Source: Gnetum montanum (lineage: Eukaryota > Streptophyta > Gnetopsida > Gnetales > Gnetaceae). Taken from it: DNA of 64,000 nucleotides. The notes under the pieces are model-generated. The model was not told the origin of the DNA. It searched no databases and worked only from the letters and a program-made list of their open reading frames with translations. Below, piece after piece: positions 21,372 to 34,578 of the stretch. Every line of letters begins with the position of its first letter. Within the stretch, counting starts at the first letter, position 1. A program made the translations under genes and the position numbers. The DNA is taken from the NCBI GenBank assembly GCA_015680685.1, contig MNCI01008863.1:421448-485447 (forward strand), read 5' to 3'.

Positions 21372-24300
21372 TCAGACATAGAATGGCTTCAGGTACATGT
21401 GATTTGTAGGATTGGCAAACTTGTTTCCGTCCATGTCGACGAGTTTGAATGCCCCATTATCATATGTCTTGATGATTAAGTAAGGCCCTTCCTAGTTAGC
21501 TAAGAATTTGTCTGAGTGTTCGCGGATTGCCTTGAGAACTAGGTCACCTTCCTTGATCGGCCGCTTATGTGGATTGTGTTGATGATGTTACCTTTGTTGT
21601 CTTTGGTGCCATTTGATTTGATCAAGCGCTCGTACTCTTTCTTCCTCTACCGAGTCAAGGTTAATAATGCGTAGCTCATTGTTCTGACCTTCATCGAGGA
21701 GGCTAGAGAGCATTATTTACAATGAGGGAACCTATAACTCTAAAGGTAACATAGCTTCAGACCTGTATACAAGGCTATATGGTGTTTTACCTGTGGACAT
21801 TCGATGTGTTGTTCAGTATGCCCATAATGCATAGATTAACTACTCGTGTCATCATCTCTTGCTTTGATCAACATATTTTTGAGCACCATGATGATCATTT
21901 TATTTATAGACTCCACTTGACCATTGCTCTGTGGGTAATATGGTGATGAAAATGAGTGTTTAATACCTAGGCTTTCACAGAAGCTTTTAGTATTCATACT
22001 GCTGAACTGTGACCCATTATTGATGACTATGGTCATTAGGATACCAAAGAGGGTCACGCTATTTTCTAATATGAAATTGAAAACATGTTTAGATGTGGTT
22101 TTCCTAAGGGGAATAGCTTCTACCCATTTTTTGAATTATTCGGTTATAGTGATGATGAAACTATGTCCTGCTGAAGATGAGGGTGTTATCAGCCCAATGA
22201 TGTCTAATCCCCATTTCTGGAATGGCCATGTGATTTGTGTCGTATGCAACTCATTAGGTGGCACATGTATTAGGTTACTGTGCCTTTGGCAAATGTTACA
22301 TTTCCTAACCATAGAGAAGCAATTGTACTCCATGTGTGGCCAGTGGTAGCCTAAACGTCTAATTTTCATTGCCATTGCTTTGGGTGCTATATGCCCTCCG
22401 CAAAGTCCTTCGTGAACCTGTTCCATGATTGTTTGGCTATCCATGCTACTGATGCACATCAACAGGATGCCTTCATAGGATTTGCGACACAATGTGTCTC
22501 CTATTAATGCATATTGCCGAGAGCATTTTTGCACTGGGTCCTTTTGGGCACTTGTCAAATGTTGTGGTAGTTTGCCTTGTTGAAGATACTCTTTTATGTC
22601 ATCATACCATTCTATTTCTTGTGTAGTGTTGATGGAGGCTATGGGTATTTCGTCGAGAGCATTGGTTATGGGTTTGGCACAATTTGTTATAGAACTAGGT
22701 AACGCATGGAACATCTCAGGTGTCATGTTCAAGGCTAGTGTAGCAAGTGCATCGGTAATGGTATTTTCTTTCCTAGGAATATGTTGCACATCTATGTTGA
22801 TCAATTGTTTTAGCAAGTGTTTAGTTAAGTCACAGTATGGTTGCAAATGAGAAGCTTTGCATGCATAAACCTTTGTGACTTGATTGATTACTAACTGTGA
22901 GTCAACTCAAACTACAAGATGTGTGATTCCTGAATTTAGTGCTGCGATAAGACCTCTAAGAAGACCTTCGTACTCTACCACGTTGTTGGTACAAGGGAAG
23001 GTTAGTCGATAGGAAAAGGGTCAAATTTCTCCAGAGGGATACATTATGATGGCTACAACACTTCCTCCTTGGGAAGTTGAAGCTCCATCAAAGTAAAGGA
23101 TTGCATTGTAGCTATCAGGCACAGTGTTGATGTTGTTAACACTTTCATTAGGGAATTCAGGATTGATTGTCACTTGATCTTTTGTTGGTGAAGCGATCAA
23201 TTGATTGACTACTGCTTGACCTTTAGTGGAGGATTGAGCTACATAGCATAAGTCAAACTCAGCGATCATCACTTTCCATTTGGCTATCCTACTTGATTCA
23301 TAGATGTTGTTAGTGATAGCTCGAAGCACATTATCTTTGCAAATGATATAGACTTGGTTACGGAAGAGATAATGTCGTCACATTTTCAAGGAAAAGACAA
23401 GGGCAAGACATGATCCCTCTATGTCATTGTATCATTGTTCGTAGGAAATTAAGGTATGACTTAAATAGTAAAAAGGGATCTTGATTCTATCTTCTCATTT
23501 TTGGCAAAGCATGGATGAAATAGATGAATCAGATATCACTAGGTAGATGTAAAAAGGTTTATGGCTTTGCAGGGGATGAACTATCGGCAATTGAGCCAGC
23601 TTCATTTTTATGTTTTCAAATGCTTCTTGGCACTATTGAGTCCACTGGAAATGCACATTCTTTCATAGTAAGTGCTGTATGAGTTTTAGCTTATCCATTA
23701 GTTTTGTGATAAAGCATATGATGAATTGCAGTCTACCTTGTAGACCACGTAATTCGGTAAGGTTCCTAGGTGGTTGCATACTAGTTATTGCTTTAACCTT
23801 ATCAGGGTCTAATTGTATCCCTATTTTAGAGACTACCAAGCCAAGCATTTTGCCTATTTTAACACCAAAGACACACTTCTTTCGGTTGAGTCTAAGGTCA
23901 TGTTTAAGACAACGTTTAAGCACTAAGTCCAAATCTTTCGCACGCTATTCGGTTATTTTAGATTTAACTGCAATGTCATCAACATAATCGTTGAGCAAAT
24001 TAAGCATGTAATTGCTAAATATGTATGTCATTACTTGTTGATATGTAGCACCTACATTCTTAAGGCTGAACGACATCATTGTAGAACAGAATGTACCCCA
24101 AGGTATCATGAAGATTGTTTTGAGTTGATGCTCTGGATTGATTCTTATTTGGTTTTATCCTAAAAATCAATCCATAAAGGATAATAATGCATGCCCAGCA
24201 ATTGTGTCAACGAGTTTATCGATGCTGGGCAGCAGGAAGTCATCCTTTATAGTGGCTGTGTTGAGATCACGGAATTCAATGCATATGTGTATACTACCAT

Positions 24301-24864
24301 TTTTCTTAGGGACTACAACAATATTTGATATCCAGTTAGAATAGTCAACCGCCCGGATGAAACTAGCTTGGTAGAGCTTTGTGATTTCATCATGGACTAC
24401 TAATGCTACCTTAGGTCTAACCTTTCATGCCATTTTTTTCACCGATTTAATTTTTTCATCAAGGATGACATTATGTTGGATGATTCAAGGGTCCAACCTT
24501 CGCATGTCAGTATAAGACCACAAAAATGTCTCTATGTTGTCTTTCAAAATCTGAGTGATATCACTAGCAAGTTGTGTGTCTAATAAGGCACTTAATTTTA
24601 ATGTTCTATTTTTATCACTAGAAGTGGCAATAGAGACTTCAGTAAGAGGATCCTTATTGATACTATTGGCCTCTAGATCTAGAGTCTTCATCATGTTTTC
24701 AGGCCAGTCTGATATTTCTTGAGTGGATGCTATTAAATTTGTGTAAGCGGATGGGTCTAGATCCAAAGATTCTAAATTGATTGTCCTTGTTACTTCTCCA
24801 TGTGATCCATTAAGAGACAATGTTGAAAATATGTTCTTGTTGGCCATGTGTTTTCTCCTGCCAA
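21372..24864 (-). pseudogene. Element B pol: RT, RNase H, integrase (decayed)
   Basis: Reading leftward: an N-terminal domain (24847-24485) with WSYTDMRRLDP; reverse transcriptase with VVVPKKNGS, AGHALLSF, ATYQQVMTYIF and the catalytic YVDDIAVKS near 23970-24015; RT/RNase H connection with LDPDKVKAI and LRGLQGRLQF; RNase H end (RIAKWKVMIAEFDLCYV); archaeal-type RNase H start YFDGAST; integrase with its H-H-C-C zinc region (VHEGLCGGH and CNICQRH), GLDIIG, and YYPQSNGQVES. The C-terminal tail ends near 21372. Stops and shifts are frequent. The second integrase Asp is replaced by Asn (VINNGSQF, codon at 22019-22021). Just upstream, TTGGCAG|GAG (near 24865) is a good 3' splice site. Confidence 0.9.
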
Positions 24865-27069
24865 TTTAAAACTAGGAGCAACATGAGTGACATTTTCTTG
24901 ACGAATGAGTTGCTAAATGTAAACTAGCTTCATGTAATTTATGTTTTGATGAAATTGCAGAACGTAGGGGTAGTTTAATATCATACGAGGACCGCATGGC
25001 AGTTTTAGGCCTTACCAAGCCACTGGTATTCATTTTTCGTGTGAACAATAATGTTGTGGGTTTTTGTGGTTTCATGAATTTTTGGTCTTTTCGTTTTGTT
25101 TTATTTTGATGTTTAGGCTCTACTCCAAAAAAATGAATGAGAAAAAGGTGTTTTGAATGATAACATAAGAATAGAAATTAACCAGAGAATACAAGATTGA
25201 GAATAAATATGAAACATAAAATAGAATAAGCATAAAATAAAGTAGATAAATTGGACAGAGGGTTTTAAAAGGGTAAGAAAAACAGAAGGGATTTAAAAGG
25301 TGCAAAACATGAGTTATTTTAGCAAGCGTTAGTGCATGAGTGGTGAGCGTGACCAGAGAGTGCAACGTCAGTATACAGTGCAGTGTGAGCTACAGGATTG
25401 GTAGCATGAGCAATAGGAAGTGTAGGGTAGCTTGAGTTACAGGGCGTGCAGGGTAGCATGAGTTACAGGGTGTGTAGGGTAGCGTGAGTTACAAGGCGTG
25501 TGTAGCATGAGCAAAATGAAGGGCAGAGGGAGGCAAGATCATCAAGGTAAAGGGAAGAAGTAGAATAGCCTGGCATTTGTAGAGGAGAGTGAAGAACTGC
25601 TTTGATGCCTTCCTCAACCTAGGGTTTCATCATGGGCGAGAACCCTGCGCAGGTATGTTTTCTTTCGTTCTTGCCAATTTATCGTAGTGTGATTACTGGC
25701 ATGAGCCATTAGGGCTACCTTTTTTTACTACTTTTACAATGAAAAAATTTTATTGGATCGTGGGTTTTTTTCAGCGTGATTTGTTATCATGAATTTTTGC
25801 CGCATTTTGTAGCACATTTTGGATGTCTAGGATGTCACTACAGTCTTAAGATTTGCTATTTTTTCTGTGGTTGCTGTTTTATGCAGTGGCGTGAGTGTGG
25901 GCAGTGTAAGGAATGGCCAGGGCATGCTCAATATTGTAAAATTTCTTATTTTGGTATTATTCATTCGTTGCAGAGGATCAGCCAACGTGAGTGACCTAGG
26001 GCATGCTCAACTTGAGTTGCAGGGTCATAGGGCATGCACTAATCCTCGGCGTGGGTTGTGACCAGGACTGGTAAAAAATCCCCACCCAAAGTTAAAAATA
26101 ATGCCGCGGTGATCTCATGGTTCCCAAACTTCCTTTGGGGAAATTCTTTCTTAGCAGGGCCATTCTTAGTGTGAGCTGGAGACAGGGTTGTTCTCAGTGT
26201 GAGGGGTGAGGGCGTGAGTTGGGTGCTGAGGTTGAAAGGGCATTATTTTGGCATTTAATAGGGCATGAATGCATATTGCAAGGTGTGTGCTGGGGAAATA
26301 GGGCAAGAATGCATAGAGAAAAGATTCATTTTTGTGCCTGGGCGTCAGCATCCCATAGAAAACTGATTTTTTTCCTGGGTGGTCAACATCCCATAGAAAA
26401 TCGATTTTTTGTGCTAGGGATACTTCCCAGCATTAGTTGCTCCTGCAACGTAAGTTGTCTCACTGCCTGAGTTGTAGCATTAGCTGCATTGTGAGTAGTA
26501 GTGTGAACTACATTGTGAATCGGTTCCCTAGTCACGTTTTACCACAACATGCACTACAATGTGAGTTCCCTGGAACTGGCACGTGAGTGAATGAGAAAGG
26601 TGTAAATTATTCACTTGGTGTTTCTGGTTATTTGTATCCTTTTGTTTTTTCTTTCTTGGGTTATACATTGAATGTACATGTTTTGTATTTGTACTTGTTT
26701 GTTGGTTTACTATGAAATGGATTTTTAATGTCCCCAGCGAACGTCAAATACACCAAATGAATGCTAGTGTTCTTGTCTCATGGGGTGGTCTTGTGTGTGT
26801 GTTGAATGTTATTTACTTGTTAGGTTTATTTATTTGTTTTGTTTTTTTAATTTATATGTTTTATATGTTTTAAGTTACTTACCTAAGGTTCTGGCTCTAT
26901 GCAGGGGACTTAAGCCTTTTCTCCTTGTGGTCAAACTTGTTGGTGTGCTATCTTGGTTTGGCCCTTTGGAACTGAACATGCCTAGTTATGACATGCAGAT
27001 TGGGGTGCATGTAATATGGTTTCATCTAAATGTTGGTGCATTTTTATCATTTATTTTGTAGAATTTTAG
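24865..27069. other. Element B pro-RT interval, 5' part of antisense unit
   Basis: It holds the presumed promoter and first exon/intron of the opposite-strand gene. A candidate short exon is ATGGGCGAGAACCCTGCGCAG followed by GTATGT at 25639-25665, but it does not resemble exon 1 of the C copy, so I do not call it firmly. From 25320 to 26600 the DNA is full of GCGTGAG/GCATGAG words, the same word that fills the LTRs of this element. Confidence 0.45.
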
Positions 27070-30000
27070 CATTGTCATATGGTCTCATTTGAGTGAGCAA
27101 CTGACTTGTGATATTGTTGAGACCATGTTGCCTGGCTCAACACGAGGCATGTTAGCTTTTGTTGTTGACATAGACGAGGGACCATATATAGTCGAGGGGG
27201 CACTCCCGAAGGTCCTAGATCTACACGTCCTTTGACCCGTGTGTGGGGATTGTCGTCTTGTAGCCATTACAATAGTAGTAGCACACTTTTTCTAGCCTGC
27301 CCTGTACGTACACTATTCCAAAATCAGCTTGGAATAGTATATAGAGTAGAAAGGTATGCTCTTTTTATACTTGTACTAACTTTGGTTCCTTTATCATTAT
27401 ATCATTTCTTACGTATGAATACTTTTTCTTTCGCAGGCCCCATTTTGCTAAGCATGGATTGCATGAGGATGATAGTGGGCTTGCCTTAGTGTGAATAGCC
27501 TTGGAGGCATTCATGATGGACCCCATTCTTCGTGCTGCAATGCTAGGCCAAAGTAAGGATGCTATTGCCAATTATCCTAGGAAATTCTCTAGGGCCCTTG
27601 AACGTTGTCAAGTTTGCGGTTGGCTGCATGAGGATTGGTCTCTTGATGGGCATGTTTTTCCTCAAACGGTTGATCCTGTAGCAAGTGTGCCTACTCCATT
27701 TGCTAATGGTAAATGTTTGTGTTCCAGGCTTGGTTTTCACTTTTGTTACATCATTGCTTATCGTATTCTTAATTTTTACTCAATGTCTCCTTTTTCTTTT
27801 CTATAGTGGTTGTTCCTCTTGATGAGATTACCGTCATGTCCAGGTGCACTGAGGCCACTCTCTTTATGAAGTTTGGAGAGACAGAGGAGTCACAACGGTG
27901 GTTGCACAAAAAGGCACCTGAACAAATCATCAACCATCTTACCAACGCGGGCTTGATGGACCTATTTACTACCTTGAATCCTAACGTTCTCGTGACTAAA
28001 ATGGTTTCCATCATTGACTCTTTTAATGATGATGTCTCCTATTTTACTACATGAGTTCAAGGAGTTAAGGTGTCTTTCCATCTAACTTTTGAATTCTTTT
28101 CCGATCTTTTTGGCATACCAGCGGATGGTGCTAAGGTTGCAGTAGATAGAGCAACTAGAGAAGGCTATGTGATCAAGGAACTTGAAGACTGGCTAGGTGT
28201 ACCATGGGGTCCTAAGGGTTTTGCCATGCAAGCCAATACTCGCTTGATGGAGGTAAATTTTCTATACCCGCTCTTTAGAGCACGAGCATTCCCTAAGTCT
28301 CTTTCTCAAGCAAGAAGTCTTAGGGTCGAGTCTGCATGTATTATGCGCTCAGTCTTGGAGACTGGTATGTGCTACAATTGGGCGTAGTTCCTTGTATTAG
28401 GTCTCCATGGAGAGATCATCAGGCTATGTTCCAATGTTGATGCGAAATCCCACTTTACCTTTGCCTTTTTTGCAGGCTATCTCCATAGGTTTGCTGAGTT
28501 CCTAGTGGTCTATGGAGATAACCATTATGTGTTAAGGGATCGTTTATAGTTGTCTCGCCACTAGATCTGTCATCTATTTAACACCACTAGATCCCAAGAT
28601 CCACCTAAAGTCATCGAAGAATTAGTCTCTGTCACAAAAAGGGGTGCAGCCAGTCATTCCCACCATTCACATGATAGCTTGGGGTTGGAACCACCTAAAC
28701 TGCACACAACTATTAGGAGAGCTGAGCACCTAATTTAGGAGACTATCAAGAAGTCCAAGGCTAAGGTGAAAAGGGTTGAGCATTCGAGAGAACCTGTTAT
28801 GGAGGCGAGACCTCCGAGGGCAAAGAAGATTCGATTCATCTTGCCACGACTGGGTAAGTTTTTTTTTTTGCTTTAAATTTTTTTATCACTTTTTGAATTT
28901 ATTTTCTTACTTAAATATGCATACCTATTATTTCATGCTAACCTTAGATTTATTGATGCTAACAGAGGGTACCCCCGAGAGGGAAAGGAAAGAATTAGCT
29001 CCAATGGGTGAGCCTGAAATGGTTATCACTGGGTGTGATGAAGAGGAGGAAATGAGAGAAGAAGCAGTTGAGGCTATTTCCATCTTATAGGAAGAGGATG
29101 AAACAAATACCATGGAAGTGACACTTGCTGAGGCTTTAGATGCCCTCAAGCATTCAAGCAAGGAGAAAGGTGTTTTTGACATCTTCTTTGATGGGTCTTT
29201 ACACCTTGGTGATCCACCTGAGCTGACCAGCAAAGGGCTCCTTGGTACATTTTGTTAGTTTGATCTGCATTTCATACTTCTTAGCTTTGTACATTGTTTT
29301 GATTATGATGACTCTTCTTAGCATCAGACATGGATGCTGAGGTGCCTGAAGCACATGCATCTCAAGCAGATGTGTCAGAGTTATAGGCCCCAGTTGAAGT
29401 GCCTTCCCATGTAGATTCAACATCCACTGGTCAATTGAGGCCGTGGCTTGAGATGCCCAATAAAGTAGACTTTGTTATAGGCATCGTCAAGGATGCTGTT
29501 GCTTGTCTGCAATAGTCTCATCCTGAATTAGGTGTGTACTTTATACCAAGTGCCTGAGTTCATTATGCTTTCGCCTCTATTGGAGATCTCTTATTAGCTC
29601 ATATGTGTGATGTTTGTACTTATAGGTGCAAAGCTTCAATGAAGTCCTTTCGAGGCTACCCATATTGATGGTCTCCTGGAATTGCCCAAAGATATTGAGT
29701 AGATCCCAAGAGGGATTTATGATGCGGTTTCGGGTTGTGTTGTTCCGAATGCCAAGTCTCTCTGGACCTGCAGGTGCTCAATTGAACACTTATGGATTGA
29801 ATTTCAATCATTGAAAGAAAATTTGACGAAGGTGACAGAGGAGAGGAATGAATTGCAAGCGCATTATGATTTTGCCTCTACTAGATTGGCTGGTGATAGT
29901 ACCTTCCATACATCTAAGATCACCTATGCACTTATTGGACAGGCTTGAATAGCAAGGTGCATGTGATTCGGGAACTGGCCAAACATAGGGCCCAGATGGA

Positions 30001-30587
30001 TTTATTGAATAGGAAGTGCCATGAATGGAAGTCCTTTGCATCCAAAGTACATAAATGAGGCTAGGATCAGATTGATCATAAGCACCAATACAAAAAATGG
30101 TTGAAGGAGGAATCAGTTGAATGTCATCGGTTAGAGATGTTCGTGGAGGAGTTAGGCTTGCACTCTTCTTATGATGAGTTTTTTGAGTGTACAGAAGTGG
30201 AGGGGTCTCTTGAGAGATCCATTACCACTGCCTCTGGAGAGGCTTCAACAAGTATGTTTTCTCTTGAGCGCCCTTCTTGGTCTTCAGTGAACAAGGGTAA
30301 AACCTTAGCCAATATTGACCTCGAACTTGAGAAAGACTAGGCATGCATGCCCGAAGAAGAGATTCTATGGTGCCTGGAAGCTAATCTCAGGCCCTCCCCA
30401 CCTGTGAGTGTTTTAGTCCTGTATTGTTTTATTGTTTTTAATCATCCCCCCCCCCCCCCCCCCATTTTTTTTCTCTTTTAATTTATTTTTTTGTGTTTAC
30501 TTGTTTTGTTATTTTTTATAGGGACATGGTGGTGAGGCTAGCCCCAATGGGACGAGAGTTGATGATGTAGAGGAGTTTGGGGACTAG
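27070..30587 (+). pseudogene. Antisense accessory gene, element B copy
   Basis: Opposite-strand gene lying between RT and protease, homologous exon by exon to 56283-60440 of element C. Supported exons: 27070-27353 (VIWSHLSEQL, LPGSTRGMLAFVVD, TLFLAC, TLFQNQLG), 27437-27708 (RALERCQVCGWLHEDWSLD), 27807-28853 (SQRWLHKKAP, FFSDLFGIPADG, YPLFRARAFPKSLSQA, RFAEFLVV), then smaller exons containing RPWLEMPNKVDFVIGIVKDAV (near 29440-29502), a stretch near 30101-30400 (LEMFVEELG, RPSWSSVNKGK, PEEEILWCLEANL) and a terminal exon ending at 30587. Introns begin GT and end AG at positions matching C. Several stops are present. No known family was recognised; the xxLFGIPxD block resembles the style of plant transposon-associated proteins (plant-mobile-domain type), which is inference only. 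Confidence 0.8.
30447..30463 (+). repeat. Poly-C run
   Basis: About 17 consecutive C followed by T-rich sequence, within the last intron of the antisense gene copy. The length may be unreliable because of sequencing. Confidence 0.7.
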
Positions 30588-30906
30588 CCCCCTCCTAATA
30601 CTAATGCATAATTTGGCTTGTTAGTCTTGTTAGCTTTTTCAGTTTTTTTTTTTGGTTTAGAATGTGTGAGAACGGATGTAACATGATCATGGTGTAATAT
30701 GTCATCATCCTATTGCCATGTTGACACTCTATATTACATATATTTATATATTTTATTTTGCTTTTTCAAGTTTATTTGTGAACATAAATGTAAATCGAAA
30801 TCATGTCTGGTAAACATAAAATAAATGGAAATTGTAATTTGCAAAATGTAAATGATAATGATGTAACGAAGTTTTGGTAAACTGATAATGTATGTGCTCT
30901 AGTTTA

Positions 30907-31112
30907 AGGCCATTTTGGGCCACATGTATTAGTTTAAAGTCATGATGGACTATTGCATCTTTGTCAAAGAAAAGGAGGAGACTGTAGTTGTTTCGGTGAA
31001 TTTAAAAGATCTGGCCATTTCTGACTGTGGCTAGTTTAACGTCATTGCCGACATTTGGTAGTTTAACATCATTTTGAATGTTTGGTAGTTTAACGTCATT
31101 CCAGAAGTTTGG
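30907..31112. repeat. Dyad array, element B, protease side
   Basis: About five degenerate units, including AGTTTAAGGCCATTTTGGGCC, AGTTTAAAGTC-ATGATG-GACT and AGTTTAACGTC-ATTGC-CGAC. It lies between the end of the antisense gene and the end of the protease, as in element C. Confidence 0.65.
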
Positions 31113-31130
31113 TAGTTCATCTTAATTTTT

Positions 31131-32340
31131 GATCTACTTCTTTAATTTTCGTAATTTGCTCTGTAGGGTGGGATGTGTAGGCATGATCTTGTACTCACCA
31201 TCTCCCTCGCTGGATACATCAAAGGATAGTCTTGACCAAGAGACATCTACGGGAATGGCTCCTATGTCTGCATCTTCTGATGCTTCTTTTGTTTTAGGAA
31301 GGTCACGGGTTGGAGATTGACCAATGTCTAGGATTTTACTAGTCGTCTCTTGCTTAGGTTTAGAGAGTTCAACCTCTGACCCTTGGTTCATTCCTACGTG
31401 TGAGGAAGTAAGTGATGTTGCTGCATCCCCGTGTATGACAATTTCACCACCCTCATAAGGTAGGTGAATTTCCTGATGGATCGGTGAGGATATGGCTTTT
31501 AGCTGAGCTAACCGAGGCCATCCCAAAATTAGAGAGCTTCCCAATGTACCAAGGAGGTCATTACTAGGTCATCTCATCCACGACTACAAATTCAGCCGAT
31601 GTGGGGAACCAATCCCCTGCTATGAAATCCAAGGTAATCATGCCTTTTATCGTGACATGGGAACCACTAAAAGATTTCAAGAATGATGTTGTCATTGGCC
31701 GTATTTGTTCCATGAGGCCTAGTCGTTCAATGATAGGAAAAGGTATTACATTTGTTACTACTCCATCATCAACATGCACCCTATGTATCTTAAATTCATT
31801 AATTTGTATTGTTATAAACATAGGGGAGGTAGTGACCTCTCCCATTTTTTCATCTTGTTTAATGTCATTGGCATGAAATCCTAGAGATGTGGACCTCGAT
31901 TCTTGATGTGGAGAAAATATGACATAAATAGATGGTTCATTTGCAGGAAGGTCTTCACTAATAGGGATTGAAGTCAACATACGCACTAGAGCTTCCCGAT
32001 GTACCAAGGAGGTCATTACTAGGTCATACAGACTTAGAGAGATGTTCTTTTGTTTTAAGGCCTGTGTAACCTGGGTCAAGGCACTAGCCAAGTCTTTGCT
32101 ATTTGGAATTTTTTTATCTATTGAGACTTGATCCGTTTGACCCAAAATTTGTATCTCTTGTGGAAGAGTTTTTGCGTTATTAATTGTAGCTGTTAGGTTT
32201 GGGACACTGGACACTCCCAAGTTCTTGTCTTGACAGCTTGTGCTAGGCTAATTAGTAACTGGAACCATGGGGACAACATTCAGAGGTATGGGTTTTGGAA
32301 GTCCTAACTCATGACCATGGTGTTCTTTTGCCAAACATTC
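31131..32340 (-). pseudogene. Element B protease, relic with 40-nt patch
   Basis: Aspartic protease of the retropepsin type. N-terminal block shared with C (LPQEIQ, then TQALKQKNISLSLYDL), active-site region VHVDDGVVTNVIPF, substrate/flap-side block (TIKGMITLDFIAGDWFPTSA), and C-terminal SSLILGWPRLAQLKAISSPIH. At 31533-31572 the sequence is a 40-nt copy (one mismatch) of 31988-32027 in the same gene, inserting a stop just where C has EMSGFN. The frame upstream is continuous with the Gag tail region apart from stops, suggesting gag-pro was one polyprotein. Non-functional copy. Confidence 0.85.
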
Positions 32341-32376
32341 CCTGGTCAGTCTATCGGCAAGGTGTTCTTGCGAGGG

Positions 32377-34578
32377 TCATGGGGGAACTGTTGGGGGTTG
32401 CACATCAGGGTGTCGGGGCACCTGGATTACAAATGGAGCAGGTCGAGTTTGTGATGGCATGTTTGCTATTGCAACCGTAGGGTGTACTTGGATGACAAAT
32501 GCTTTTCGCAGCGTAGGAGGTGTATGTGTGGCAAAAGGAGCTTGTGGAGGTGTTAGTGTAGAGACGGTTTCAGCAGGCACATGAATCACAAAAGGCCTTT
32601 GTGGGGTGTCTTGTTCATTGCCAACATAGATAGTGTTAATCACATAGGATGACTCTTTGGTGTTAAGAGGATCTTTGTAGACCCCCATAGACTAATTTTG
32701 AGGCCTTACTGGATTGGCTTCGTCAACGACTATCTCACCTCTATCAATCATATGCTGTATGTCTTGTTTTATGGTGAAGCAGTAGTTGGTTCCATGCCCA
32801 CATCATTGGTGATACTCACAGAATCTATCTAACCTAAAACCTCTTGGAACAGGGGGTTCATTAGTTGTTGCCAATGTTGGATTTTTAACCAACTCACAGT
32901 ATCGGTTGTGTTTTTGAGATGACATAGGAGACATTTGCTTATGTTGAATCAACTCAGCCTTTAGAAGTTGGTCCAGTAGTTGTGAAGGTTTCATGGGTAA
33001 GGGTGTGTATTGGGTAGGGTCTTTTCGTTCAAAGGTACAATTATGACTCGTGTTAGTAGTTTGGGCAGAGAAGGGTTCAGGCATGGGAGTAGGAGTGGTT
33101 CTTTCGTGACTAGTGGGGGTGGCGGGTTATTTCTCTTTCTACCCTACATTATTGGGTTGAAATGTCTCTGCCACTATTGCGACTGTTGTTTTAGACTTGT
33201 CTTTATCTTTCTTCGTATGTTGGCTTTTGAAAGTTAGGTAAGTTGGGTCATGACTTGTCTGTGTTGCCTCTTCTATGTTTTTCATTTGGAGAAATGGCTG
33301 ACTCAAAGTGCGAGCATTGAGATAATAGAGTTTTAACTTAACGAAATCATTCATGGTGCTCTTGAGGATTGTAAGTAAATACGTTTCTGGGATAGGCTTG
33401 TGAAGTTTGTTAAGGGCGGCACTCCATCTTTGGATGAATTTTTGTATGAGCTCTAATGGTGCTTGTTTTATTTGGATTAGATTATCTAGCGTGGCCTCAG
33501 GCTTTAGGTTATAATTAAAATAGGTAATGAATTGATGTAACAAATCCTCTAAAGAGGATATGGAGTTATGCGGTAGGGCTTGGTACCAGTCTAAGGCTTT
33601 TCTATTTAAGGACATGGCAAACACACGTAGGATTGCATGAGGCCATGCTTGAAGTAAGAGACACTCTAATCAAAATGTCACTAGGTGAACATTTGGATCT
33701 CCCTCTCTATTATACTTGGTTACTTGCGGTAGTGAAATTCCTTTTGGTAAAGTCAATGGTGGTATTGAAGAGCTAATTGGATCATCTTGATAGAATTCCA
33801 ACACCTTGACTTCTTCAGTGTTTGTGATTTTAAGGCGCTTTACTTCATCGGTTAGTACTTGCATCATTTTCCTAGCATCTGCCCATTCTTGAGCACTAGG
33901 TGGACTGAATGGTAGGTTAGATTACGCGTGGTGATAGTTAGATTGTTGTGTGATTTGTGGGAAAGATGACTGTAGGGTTGTTGATGGTTGTATTTGAGGA
34001 ACATTCATAGATGGGACTGCAATGGGTGGTATGTTGTAGTGAGTAGGTTAATGTTGTTGAATGACAAGTGTGTACCACTACCTAGTTACAAGTTGTAAGG
34101 AAACATCCTGAACCTATTGAGTCAAAGTAGTGAAGGATGTTCCTTGGATTTGCACTTGTGGTATGTAATGGGTGGATGTAGAAGCGGGTATTATGGATGG
34201 CATCCCAATTATTTGGGGTCGGAAGATTGCTCCCATATTAGCTCAAGAGGGGGATTGTTGGGATTATCCTTGTGAGAGGGAGGGTAAAGTGGTAACCGGA
34301 GGAATAACAGGGATGGGCATAGTGAATGGGGTGTTGGTTGTAGGGAAAACATGAATGGGGGTGGGTGCTTCCTGTTGAGAAATGGGTACTTGAGTGCTTG
34401 TAAATGCATGAAGAGGCATGGTGTCTCTTGTGAAAGGGTGGAATAATAGGTTTGCGTAAGTATGAGGACTGAGAGTGTGGTATGAATCTCCATGTTCAGA
34501 TTGAGCTGTGAAATCATCTTCCTCGTCTCCTTTTTGAGGCTCTATGGTGGGTTTCCACAAGGTTTGATTCCTTGCCAT
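32377..34578 (-). pseudogene. Element B Gag, decayed
   Basis: Starts at ATG 34578 (MARNQTLWKP), with an acidic then Pro-rich N-terminal region, followed by the Gag core: VLEFYQDDPIS, TKYNREGDPNVHLVTF, MSLNRKALDWYQALP, and KFIQRWSAALNKLHKPIPE. A Lys-rich segment precedes a zinc-knuckle-like block RFCEYHQ-stop-CGHGTNYC near 32790-32830. The tail holds repeated PFVI-x-VP motifs (RPFVIHVP, AFVIQVH, PFVIQVP). At least four breaks interrupt the frame. It would form the particle and bind RNA. Match to element C is collinear throughout. Confidence 0.85.
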
